Assembly: GCA_051294375.1 (NCBI GenBank)
Contig: CM119265.1
Coordinates: 17,850,893 to 17,914,892 of the forward strand
DNA length: 64,000 nt
Direction: 5' to 3'
Origin: Paraspadella gotoi
Taxonomy: Eukaryota > Chaetognatha
The notes under the pieces were generated by a model. It saw only the letters and a list, made by a program, of their open reading frames with translations, made no database searches and was not told the origin of the DNA. Made by a program: the position numbers and the translations under genes. Below, piece after piece: positions 47,266-56,625 of this stretch (position 1 is the first letter of the stretch; every line of letters starts with the position of its first letter).

Positions 47266-49024
47266 TAGACGATTTCGGAAACATTCGTTTTTAAAAAAAA
47301 AAATGTTTGATACCCTTCGTTTCTTTGTTTCTTAAAATATTTTTGACTTTTTGAAATCAAAAATAAACTCGCCGTTCGAAAAGTACGCGACGAATCAAAA
47401 CAGAAAAAGATTTCCGAAAAAGAAAACGGAAGTTCGCGGGTTTTTTTTCTTTTGTTTTTTTTTTTTTAAATATTTTTTTCTCGACGGCGACGATTCGACC
47501 GTCGACGCCTCTCGTCGCCAGGTTTTTTCTTTCGCTCGACAAACCGCGCGGTTCTCCTCTTCCTCTCTTCTCTTCTTCTCTTCCCGTTCTTATTCTCTTT
47601 TTTTTTTTGCCCCCCGCTCCATCTCTCGCTCTCGTCTCGTCTTTTCTCTCCTTTTTTTTTGTTTGCTTCCTCTTAGGTTGACTTTCCTTTCCTCTCTTTG
47701 TCCTTTCCTCCCTTTCCTTTTTTTCCTTTCCTCCGCTTTCCTTTTCCGCTTCCGATTCGTCTGTTCTTCCTTCCTTCCTACCTTCTTTTTTTTTCTCTTC
47801 TTCTTTCTCGGCCTTTGTCTCCTTTTGTTTGCTCTGTATTTTCCCGTTTTTCTCTTTTTCTCCCTATTATTTCTTCGTCAACGAATTCTTTGTTTCTTCC
47901 TCTTTCAGAAATCGAAAGTTGGTTTAATTCTTGAAGCTGCGAAACTTTCAAATTGGCGGAACACGGATGGAATCCTTTGCTTTATAATGCATAGTTTATC
48001 TCAACAATCTCATCGACAGATGGCACGTTTTCAAGGGGTAAAACACAATGTCTCCGGAGTATATAGATTAAACATACAAATTGTACATTATTACAATAAA
48101 GAGTCTATACGAAAGCAAATTAATCAAGACGACATCTATGCTGCATTAATTAAAAATACTTACAACATTTAAGAATTATTTTAGGTTGCACTATTTACAA
48201 ATATTTACAGCGTTATAGTTTGTACTATAATTTCATCCCTACAATATTATATGCGATTTTATTCGAATACAACGAGGTTGATTCAGTACAATCATCATCA
48301 ACAAACAAACAAACAAAGATAGACTAAGTCTAAGCAAAAAAAAAAAAAACAATTATAAAATAGAGAGAAAAAACAGTTAATTAAATAAAATTAATTAATT
48401 AAAATTTAATATTGGTCAGTCCATTTATTATAAATAAAAAATAATCTATTAATCATAAAATTTACTTATAAAGTTTAAACATATAAAGGTTATGAATAGT
48501 TGTAAACTGATTAGTGAGGACAACGCGCGACGCGGCGAGAATTTTCATTGAAAACCCCTGTAGGGATTTTTACGATTGTTTTTCCTTTCGAGGGGAAAGA
48601 TGTCGCGGGAGATTCGCGGCAGCGCGGGATGATTTGTTTGTTTATTTAACCTTTAGATGGAGATGGGAACATCAATGGCGTTTNNNNNNNNNNCTCAAAA
48701 ATTAACTTATCAACTTCAACTGCAATTTTAAAAAAAACTGAGTTTGGACAAATTTTTCGACTTAGCCTAAGCTCTTGTCCAGACAGCAACCTTTCAGGTT
48801 TTTATCATTCCAGAGATGGTATATTTCCATTTTCTTTTTCCTCCTATAAAAAGAACCGTGGCGAGTGTACCTTAGTAGTCCTCAGGTTTTGATTCCAAGT
48901 AATCCATAAATCCGAGAGCACGGAGGCAGTATATTGGTTTTTAAAGCCGATTTTACTTTGGAGCGTGAAAAGTGAAAACGTTTCAAATTTCCGGAGCTGA
49001 GAATTTCTTTTTCACTTATCAGAT

Positions 49025-49061
<37 letters not shown>

Positions 49062-49430
49062 TTTCTTTCTTTCTTTTTTCTTTCTTTCTTCTTTCTTTTT
49101 CTTTCTCTTTTTCTTTCTTTCTTTTTTTCTGTCTTTCTTTTTTTTTTTTTTACTTATTTCTTCTTTCTTTCTTTTTTCTTTATCCTCGTTATTTCAATCT
49201 TCTTTTTTTATTTAATCTTTCTTTTTTATTAACATTTTATTATTTCTTTTTTTATTTTTGAGATATTCATTCAATTCGGCAAAGCAAACAAGCAAAGCAG
49301 ACTTCCCATAAGAAGTATATCTCGTGGGTTCAGAGTCAAGTCTCTTCCACGTTAAGAAGATAACGACTTTACCGTAGAACTACGGCCTTACCTTAAAAAA
49401 AAACCAGACCCTACTTTCAAAATTATCAGC
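47266..49430. other. Upstream region of DNAI1
   Basis: It contains a 360-bp pyrimidine tract (about 47,550-47,911) ending in CTTTCAG, an AT-rich stretch with AATAAA near 48,094, a 10-N gap (48,684-48,693) and a (CTTT)n tract at 49,025-49,135. The 182-codon-plus frame 47,351-48,172 is mostly a translation of the pyrimidine tract. Its counterpart in copy 2 is broken. Confidence 0.5.
48684..48693. other. 10-N gap where copy 2 has a GA repeat
   Basis: Copy 2 reads through this place with a GA microsatellite (58,881-58,974). Sequence just right of the gap (48,694-48,860) differs from copy 2. Confidence 0.9.
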
Positions 49431-49481
49431 ATGGAAGCCTCTCGGAACCGGGCCCATACTTCCGGAGAAGAGGGTCATAGG
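49431..49481 (+). CDS. DNAI1: Probable first coding exon of DNAI1 (17 codons)
   Basis: An ATG opens MEASRNRAHTSGEEGHR and ends at a consensus donor (GTAAGT). The next acceptor, CTCATCTTGAAG, ends at 49,614. Splicing is phase 0 to phase 0 and adds QTVSQNAN before the Met at 49,639, giving a 681-residue protein. The exon, donor and acceptor are identical in copy 2 (59,675-59,725). Vertebrate DNAI1 also has N-terminal sequence beyond the downstream Met. Confidence 0.5.
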
Positions 49482-49584
49482 GTAAGTACCGCTTGGTTCG
49501 CGAATAAAGAGGGTGAGGAAAAAATAAAAATAGTTATCGAGTGAAGACTGGCTTTCGAGTGAATCTGACATAGAGTAATCTGAC

Positions 49585-49595
49585 GTTGCGTGACC
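49585..49595. promoter_or_regulatory. X-box-like (RFX) motif upstream of DNAI1
   Basis: GTTGCGTGACC resembles the imperfect inverted repeat bound by RFX factors at ciliary genes, with one good half-site (GTTGC). It lies 44 bases before the Met at 49,639 and is kept in copy 2. If the 49,431 exon is real, the motif is intronic. Confidence 0.25.
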
Positions 49596-49638
49596 CACCC
49601 TTCTCATCTTGAAGCAAACTGTCAGTCAAAACGCGAAC

Positions 49639-52600
49639 ATGTCGTCCAACGCGACTCCTTACCTCCGCGCCCTGATCGCTCAAACCTTGCGCGAGAGAGG
49701 GGAGCTGGAGTGGAGCGACCTGCCACCGATTCCCGTTCCGGAAGCGGACCTCAAGGACGAGAACACCCGCACGCTTTTTGGTCAGGCTCGATATTTTCTT
49801 TTTTTAAGGGGGGGGTTTACTTTATTTTTATGGGTAACTCTTCTTTTCAGCGCGTAATCGCCACGCCGCTGAGAACATCGTGGAATTCAGTCACGTGACT
49901 CAGGAATGGACGCGTCACGCGGAAATCCCGCAGCTGCACGTTCATCTCGACATGGACGGACGCATGGTGCACGTAGAGTCGGACGAAAGTAAAAGATCGT
50001 CGGAATCGTCGAACAAAGATGCCGTCATGGCGATGACCCTTGGAGGTTGGTCTGGCTAGGGGAGTTGGACGTTCTTCTTTCAACCCAAAGGTGTCGCCTT
50101 CGCGCCTGCCCGAATCGTATCGTTATCAATCAAAAACACATTTAATCAAAAAAAACAAAAGACTATCAAAAACAAAACCAATGACAATCACAACTGTCCC
50201 CCTCAGGCGGAGAAGACCACGAGGACGGCGCCGTGGAGACTGGCCCCGTCAAACGCCTCGTCAACAAATTCAACTTCGCCGAAAGAGATCAGCAGACGTT
50301 CAACCTCCCGATGCGGGACAAGCACACGCAGACTGACCCGCCGGGTAAGTACGTGCGGACAAGTTCGACCATGCCGTCTAGCCCCGTGCTGATCAACTCC
50401 CCCCGCTCCTGGCAGCCCGCGCCACCTTCAGCGCGACGGCCAACTGCTGGGAGATCTACGACGCCTACAAGGCGGGGCCGCTCAACGAGGACGACGAGGA
50501 AGAGGAGGAGGAAGTGAAGCCGCCCATTGGAGGGGACGATGAGGATGAAGACGAAGATGAGTCGGCCTCGGAGGAGGAGGGGGAGAAGGACGAGGGATTA
50601 CAAGTTCCATCGGGTAAGTTTATGGGTCTTTCTAGGGTAAGGATTGTCGGGGTCGATTTAAAGTGATTCCGAAATGACAAGAAGCGGCTGAAAATAAATT
50701 ACTACAGTGCGGTAGAATGGTGTTTTTTTTAACCGTAATTTGAATTTTTAATTCAATATTATAATCATTTATGCTTTTTTTTACTCGATCCCCCAGACGT
50801 GCTGGCCAAGGTGTCGACGGCGGTGAAGATCGTGGAGCGCATGGTGATCCAGAACACCTCGGACGAAGTCTCCCTCGACTTCAAGTACTACGAAGACGCC
50901 GCCGACGATTGTCGCGAAGGCGGCGACGGGACGCTCCTGCCGCTCTGGAAGTTCAATTACGAAAAGGCCAAGTCTCTATCCGTCACCGGAATGAGTTGGA
51001 ATTTGAGGTAAGATTTCGTTTTTGGTTTGAAAAGAGATTTATTTTCAAGTTTTTTTTTCGTTGTTTTAAAGTTTAATACTAAAAGTTAAAATATAGTTAC
51101 TTGAAAAACAATATCTCTTGTTGATTTTAGCAGTTTTATCAAAAGTGAATTTCATTGATTTTCCCGTTTGCTAGATCTGAAGACACTTTGTCCGGACCGA
51201 TTCCTATTTAGCACTGTCTTGCTCATTCACTAATTTCCACACGCTTTTCTCCAGGTACCCCGATCTCTTCGCCGTGACCTACGGCTCGTACAACGCGTCC
51301 AAGCTAAAAAAAGGTCTGCTCTGCCTGTTCTCGCTGAAAAATCCCTCGTATCCCGATTACTGCTACCACCTGGAGAAGAGCGCCATGTGCGTCGATATCA
51401 ACCTGGTCGATCCGCACTTACTCGCCGTTGGGTTCCAGGCGAGTCGGGAGAGGGAATGGTAGCGGTCTTGAATATTTTTACTTTGTTATTAGTTTGTTAG
51501 TAGAGAAAAGCAAAGTTTTCAGAATCTTTTTTAAAATAAATTCGTTGTAAAACATTCGAAAAACTTTGCTTTTCTCTACTTTGTAACTTAAAAGTTTGTA
51601 AATAAATATCTTAAATAGAAAAAAAAAGAGATAAAAATCATTGGTGTTCAGGACGGTAGCGTGGGCGTCTTCAACGTAGGCCTCAAGACAACGAAGCCAA
51701 TCTACTTCTCCAAGGCCAATCTAAAGAAGCATTTCGATCCCGTCTGGCAGCTTAAATGGTTGTTTATGTTTAAACTAAACCTTTTTTTTTTTAAGTTATG
51801 AAATAACATATTGGTTCGTTTGTTAGGCAAGATGTGGACATCGACGGGATGCGGAACTTCATTTCGGTTTCCACCGACGGACGTATCAACTGTTGGACGC
51901 TGCAAAGGTGAGGGATGTTGCCAGGGTAAGGGATGATTCAGTAATAAGAGATTCTTTCATAAAGTTGCTTTTATTATCTCATGTTTTGATCGTCATGAAA
52001 TGACGAGATTGATTTTCAATTCGTTTCCAGATCCGAAATACTGAAGCAAGAGATGATCAAATTATACCTCGGCAAAGATCCGGTCGAGAATTTCGACGGC
52101 ACGCACCTGTTCAACTACGCTTGTTGCACCTGCTTCGCCTTTCACAGGATGGACCCTTTTCTGTATTTGGTTGGCACGGAATCGGGCGAAGTCTTTTACT
52201 GCTCCAAGGTGTACCGATCAAATCTTTACGAATGCAAAAAAAATAAATGAGTATTAAATGGTTTTATTTTCCTTCGCAGGGCTACAGCTACGATGTTCAA
52301 AAGGTGATAGTGCACCACCACATGTCCGTCAACGCCATCCAGTGGAGTCCGTTCCACAAGGACCTGTACTTGACGGGGGCCAGCGACTGCGGTCTCAAGA
52401 TTTGGGACAGGACGCGACCAGATCCCATCTTCTCCTTCGAACTCTCGGGACCCGTGGCCGACGTCTGTTGGGCTCCTTACAGCGGCACCATTTTCGGAGC
52501 TTGTACCGAAGAAGGAAAGGTGAATGAAAAAATAATATAAGTTATTATTTTTTTACCAATCTACTTCTATAAAGGCTTTTCCTACGTATTTACTATATTT

Positions 52601-53222
52601 AATCAGATGATGATATTTCATCTTCTTGTTTTTAATTCAATTTTAATTGAATGTCTCGTAGGTTTACATCTTTGACTTGAACGTGAACAAGTTCGAGCCC
52701 ATCTGCCAACAAGCCGTCGTTCAGAAGAAAAAGGCCAAGTTGACTCATTTCGAGTTTAACCCGATCCATCCCATCGTTCTATGCGGCGACGACAAGTCAG
52801 ATAATTTGTTCAGTTTAAACTTTAAATTTAATTAACTATCGGTTTCTCCAATACTTTTTACTTATAGAACTACAGCAATCATCACGATATCTAATTAACT
52901 ATTTAAGTTTAGAAAAAGGGGCCAAAGGGGCATTGTGACCAATGAGAAAATAACAATCGGTCACGTGTTAACCTAAAGCCGATTTTTTTTGGTAAAATGA
53001 ATAATGCAAGTCGGATGCCCTTTATTTCCATCTGCCCTTCAATATCCTTATCTCTTCAGAGGCAACTTGATCTCGCTCAAGCTCTCCCCCAATCTCCGCA
53101 AAAAGCCAAAGCTGAAGAAGAACGAGGTCATTCACGACGTCCCGAAGTTCGAGCTGGACAAGTTGATGAAGGTTTTGACTCTGGTGGTCGAGCCGCCCAC
53201 CTCAACCATCATCGTCGATTGA
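49639..53222 (+). CDS. DNAI1: Axonemal dynein intermediate chain 1 (outer arm)
   Basis: It is an intermediate chain of the ciliary outer dynein arm, a WD-repeat scaffold tying heavy and light chains to the doublet. Twelve exons join in frame: 49,639-49,780; 49,851-50,045; 50,207-50,344; 50,416-50,613; 50,797-51,007; 51,255-51,438; 51,652-51,758; 51,827-51,907; 52,031-52,208; 52,280-52,519; 52,662-52,795; 53,060-53,222. They give 1,971 nt, 656 aa. Family marks are [12 protein letters not shown] (about residues 133-144), [15 protein letters not shown], an acidic tract (about 180-215), [25 protein letters not shown], and WD repeats from about 295 to 610 ([45 protein letters not shown]). All introns are GT-AG except intron 6, which starts GC. 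Human DNAI1 is about 700 aa. A possible 5' exon is listed separately. AATAAA lies at 53,378-53,383. Confidence 0.95.
51439..51651 (+). other. GC-AG intron in DNAI1 (intron 6)
   Basis: The exon ends TTCCAG and the intron begins GCGAGT. The acceptor is GTGTTCAG. Only this choice keeps [13 protein letters not shown] in frame, which matches the family WD repeat. Apart from the GC, the donor is close to consensus, as usual for this minor class. Confidence 0.8.
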
Positions 53223-53294
53223 ACATTTTTTTTTTTCATAAAAGGTTATTCGCTTAATTTGCTAACTATATTTACTGAACAAGAGAGCAAACGT

Positions 53295-53400
53295 TTTAAT
53301 TAGTGTAAAGTTTATTGACGAGCGGGCGTAGCTTGCATGGTGCTAGAAGATAGGCGTGTCAAAAGTTACGTTCCGATAATAAAAAAACAATAAAAGAGGT
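53295..53400. promoter_or_regulatory. Overlapping poly(A) signals of convergent genes
   Basis: The plus strand has AATAAA at 53,378-53,383 and 53,389-53,394, suitable for DNAI1. The minus strand has AATAAA at 53,316-53,311, suitable for the calmodulin-like gene. If both are used the 3' UTRs overlap by about 100 bases. Confidence 0.45.
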
Positions 53401-53452
53401 AAGCAGGTAAATGTCGAATAACACAGACGCTTTTTTTTATTTCGAGATTTTT

Positions 53453-54089
53453 TCAAATGTAATCGGGCAGCGGAGCCATCAAGGCTTGGAGAAGTTGTTT
53501 GTAGTCGACGAGTCCTTTGTTGATCATCCCAGCCTCTTGAAAAAGGTGGTTGACCTCGCGGGACGACATCCGCTCCCCGGTCGACGTCAAAACCTGGAGA
53601 GAAAATATTATTTAATGATAACAAAAATAATAATTTTTAATAATGACTCGAAGCTTCTCGTTTCAAAATACCAAGACCTTAGTTATGATTGCGGCCGGCA
53701 GAACCCCTTTGCCGTCCTTGTCCTGAGCTTGGAAGCCCTCGAGAATTTCTTGGTAAGCGTTCTCCACTTTGGAATGCTCGTGCAAAACTTCGAGGAAATT
53801 GGCAAAATCGATTTTTCCTAACCGAAGCGAGAATGAGAATGAGAATTAAATTTTGCTTTCATTGTTCGATTCCTGTGCACAAGATTGCATCGTCGAATTC
53901 CAAAGAATTTTAACCGTTTTTGTTGTGTTTCCGAAAGTAGCCAATGGTTTCGGTGTAGGTCGGGCTGAAGTTGAGGCTCTGCATCAGCTTCTCCAGTTCC
54001 TCTGGGGACTCGACGAAGCCGCGCTTTTGAAGGAAGAAGAAACACTCTTTGAATTGATCGATGTCCTTTTGGTTAAAGTGCTTGGCCAT
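53453..54089 (-). CDS. CALML4: Calmodulin-like EF-hand protein (CALML4-like), 151 aa
   Basis: Three exons: 54,089-53,915, 53,817-53,678 and 53,593-53,453. They give 456 nt with stop, or 151 residues, the size of calmodulin-family light chains. The start MAKHFNQKDIDQFKECFFFL matches the MAK...Q..I...KECF pattern of CALML4. LTSTGERMSSREVNHLFQEA matches the E-helix before the fourth EF-hand. All four loops look degraded: loop 2 is KHNKNGKIDFAN; loop 3 is DKDGKGVLPAAI, lacking the position-12 acid; loop 4 is MINKGLVDYKQL. Calcium binding is therefore probably weak or absent, and a light-chain or adaptor role is likely. The exon 2 donor is ambiguous (53,678 or 53,672, adding two residues). It converges on DNAI1 and diverges from the hydrolase gene, about 560 bp apart. 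Confidence 0.75.
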
Positions 54090-54640
54090 GTTGACGATTT
54101 TGAGATCTTAAATCTGTCGCAAGGCCGATGTTAATATCTCTGTCGGGGGGCCTTTCATATGTAATATCGTGAACTTGCTTCTTTTAGGGTGTCTTCCAAC
54201 GAATTTGTTTGGTAGTTTTGACTTTTGAGAGGAAGTCTCGACAGAGACGATCCTGGCGTCAAATATTCGAAGTTCGGAAGCCTAGAAACTTGTGTCGTTC
54301 CATCGGAAATGAAAAAACAAAACGACAAAATGCCACTGGCTGGCCGTTAGCAGTTGAATCATTAACTTTATTCGGTGAGCCGGCTTTTCACGGTAAAAAA
54401 GTAATGCTTGGAGAGAAATTATAAAGATTATTAATATTATGGCATAAGTGAGTGATGTGATTGGCTTAAACTCAGAAACAGTTATTTTTTTTCAAGTCAA
54501 AATCTACTAGCGACCTTGAATGTCATTAGCTTCCAATCAGATTTCAGAACGAACTTTGCTCGAATTTAAATCCTTACATCACTCAGTCAGGCACGAGAGA
54601 ACGGTCGAGTTAAAAAAAAAATCAAAAGAAATAAAAACTT
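54090..54640. promoter_or_regulatory. Shared upstream region of CALML4-like and hydrolase genes
   Basis: Divergent intergenic space with CCAAT-type words on opposite strands (GTGATTGGC near 54,457 and CCAATCAG near 54,534). The short plus frame 54,209-54,424 is unsupported. Confidence 0.4.
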
Positions 54641-54651
54641 TGACGAACAAA

Positions 54652-55920
54652 ATGTCCGCTTTCCCACCGACGGTCGTGGGCTTGGCCCTCTATCGGATTC
54701 GCTCTGTACGAACCGATCCCGTTCGACATCGTCGATTACTACTTCGTGTGGCGGACGACGAATATTATAAAAGCGGCTGGGTTGTGGAATCGCCTCACTG
54801 GACGCGCCGTTTGGGAGTTCGATCCGATCAACACCTTCCAAACGCACGCCCCGCCCGACGCCGATGTCGCCGTCAAGGATCTCGACATCGACGGCGTGCC
54901 CGTTCGGTTCTACCGTCCGGCGCGCCCGCTGAGGAGAGACGCCTTGGTCGTGTGGATCCACGGCGGTGGCTTCGCTTGGGGCAGCGTCAAGGGCACGGAC
55001 CGGCTGGTGCTGGGGATGGCCAAGAGATCTGGCCTCAACTTTGCCTCGATCGAGTATCGCCGCTCGCCGCAGCATCCGTTTCCTGCGCCGCACGACGACT
55101 GCCTCACCGCCGTCAAGGGGATGCTGCAACGAGCGCAGGAGCTGGGGTTCGTTCCCGGGAAGATGGTGCTGATGGGCGCCAGCGCCGGAGGGAATCTGGC
55201 TGCGTACTTGACGCAAGCGTTGAGGCCTACTGAAGGGGAGGAGCATCCGGTCAAGTTGCAGGCGAGGAGGGTTTTTATTTGTGAATTGTGTATTTGTGAT
55301 TATCTACTTTACTTGTTTAATAATGCCAATTTCGCTTCTTCTTTTGAATAATCTTCCAGGTCTTGGTATACCCCGTTCTCCAAATCTACGACACCCAAAC
55401 GCCTTCCTGGCAGCTGCCCTACTCTCCTTTACTCACTCATAAACAAGTCCTCACCTTCGGCTCCCTCCTCGTCACCGGCACTGATACCTTCGATTACCAT
55501 AATTTCTGCGCCATCAGAGACGAGACCCTCCGCCGTCGCTATTTGTCCTACACTGACCCTCGCCTCGTGCCCGAGGGGCTGCCGCCGGCCGTTCGCAAGC
55601 CGCGCGACGTAGATGTTACGCCCGATTCGGTCACCGATCGCGCCATCGCGCCCTTCATTCACTTTTGCAAAGATCCTCGCCTTTCGCCCCTCGTCGTCGA
55701 AGATCTCTCCCGCCTCCCAAAGGCGCTCCTCCAGGCCTGCGAGTACGACGTCCTTCGGGACGACGCCGTCTTCTACGCCAAAAGGCTCGTCGACGCCGGC
55801 GTGGAGGCAGAGGTGCAGATCCCGCCCAAGACCTATCACGGAATCTTCACCAATTTGAAGAGCGAGGTGGGGCGGAAGATGGCCGACGACGCCTTAGATT
55901 TTATCCATCAGAATTTATGA
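54652..55920 (+). CDS. Arylacetamide-deacetylase-like serine hydrolase (HSL family)
   Basis: It is an alpha/beta-hydrolase of the hormone-sensitive-lipase group, which cleaves carboxyl esters or acyl groups, usually on the ER lumenal face. Exon 1 runs to 55,270 and exon 2 is 55,360-55,920. The oxyanion motif is VWIHGGGFAWGS, the nucleophile motif MGASAGGNLAAY (Ser codon 55,181-55,183), with acid in CEYDVLRDD and base in KTYHGIF. LYEPIPFDIVDYYFVWRTTN before them matches the family's post-anchor segment. The ATG at 54,652 is in another frame: MSAFPPTVVGLAL must shift by one base to meet IGFALYEPIP. Together these make a plausible signal-anchor helix, so a one-base error near 54,660-54,695 is likely. 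GASAGG replaces the more common GDSAGG. Without the shift the frame opens at 54,614 with no ATG. Total about 400 aa. Confidence 0.85.
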
Positions 55921-56547
55921 TTTTTGGGTTGTTGTAGTTGTNNNNNNNNNNGTTGTTGTTGTTTTACAGAAATAAGCTGAATTGATTTTTATAACTCGAT
56001 TAGTTACGATGAGAACTTAATTAATGATTTGGTGAATCTATTACGCTGTAATAAGAATGTGACCGTAGGTTCAATGCCTCATTCGATTAATGAATTAAAA
56101 ACATTTTTTCCATGAATTTATTACAAATATATTTCAATTGAAAAGGAGCGGCCAAAAATATATATTTCTAAAAATAACTTCATCATAATCATTCCTCCGG
56201 ACGATTATCGAATACTGGAACACATCTATCCAAGCATTAAAAAAAATGGCAGGCACGATGATAAATGACAAAAACGAGAGACGAAAAAAAAAATCGATTC
56301 CTGTACACGCGGTCTCTCTGTCCAGGTAAAGTTTTTACAACTTGATCGTTCTGGGTGGTAGCCTCGGTAGGGTTAAAAAGAAGGAGACGGAAAATGTCTG
56401 GATGAAGGCGGCAGGCTTTGTTGGCGGGAAACAGAATGGGGGGTGGAGAGAAGAGAAGAAGAAGAGAGGGGAAAAGTTAAGAGTAGATTTGATCGCGTTT
56501 TTGTCGTTTTCCCTACTTTCAAGTCGTAACTCCTTCGCGCCGTGTGT

Positions 56548-56584
<37 letters not shown>

Positions 56585-56600
56585 GAGAGAGAGAGAGAGA
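55921..56600. other. 3' flank of the hydrolase gene
   Basis: AT-rich, with a 10-N gap at 55,942-55,951 in a GTT repeat and a GA tract at 56,550-56,600 leading into the next gap. No further gene seen. Confidence 0.6.
55942..55951. other. 10-N gap in a GTT repeat
   Basis: Flanked by GTTGTAGTTGT and GTTGTTGTTGTT. Confidence 0.9.
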
Positions 56601-56625
56601 NNNNNNNNNNNNNNNNNNNNNNNNN
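56601..56625. other. 25-N gap before duplicated segment D copy 2
   Basis: On the left a GA microsatellite; on the right the sequence restarts at the equivalent of 46,383. Confidence 0.95.

Larger units (their letters stand above)
46383..53190. repeat. Duplicated segment D, copy 1
   Basis: It matches 56,628-64,000 in direct orientation at an offset of about 10.2-10.8 kb. This copy is the more accurate one: every DNAI1 exon is in frame. Similarity starts at GCAATAGCGCAGC and runs past the window edge in copy 2. Confidence 0.92.

Noticed and set aside
47351-48172. 273-codon frame upstream of DNAI1
   Set aside because: Two thirds is the polypyrimidine tract. The protein-like tail is frameshifted in copy 2 and has no start or upstream exon in phase.
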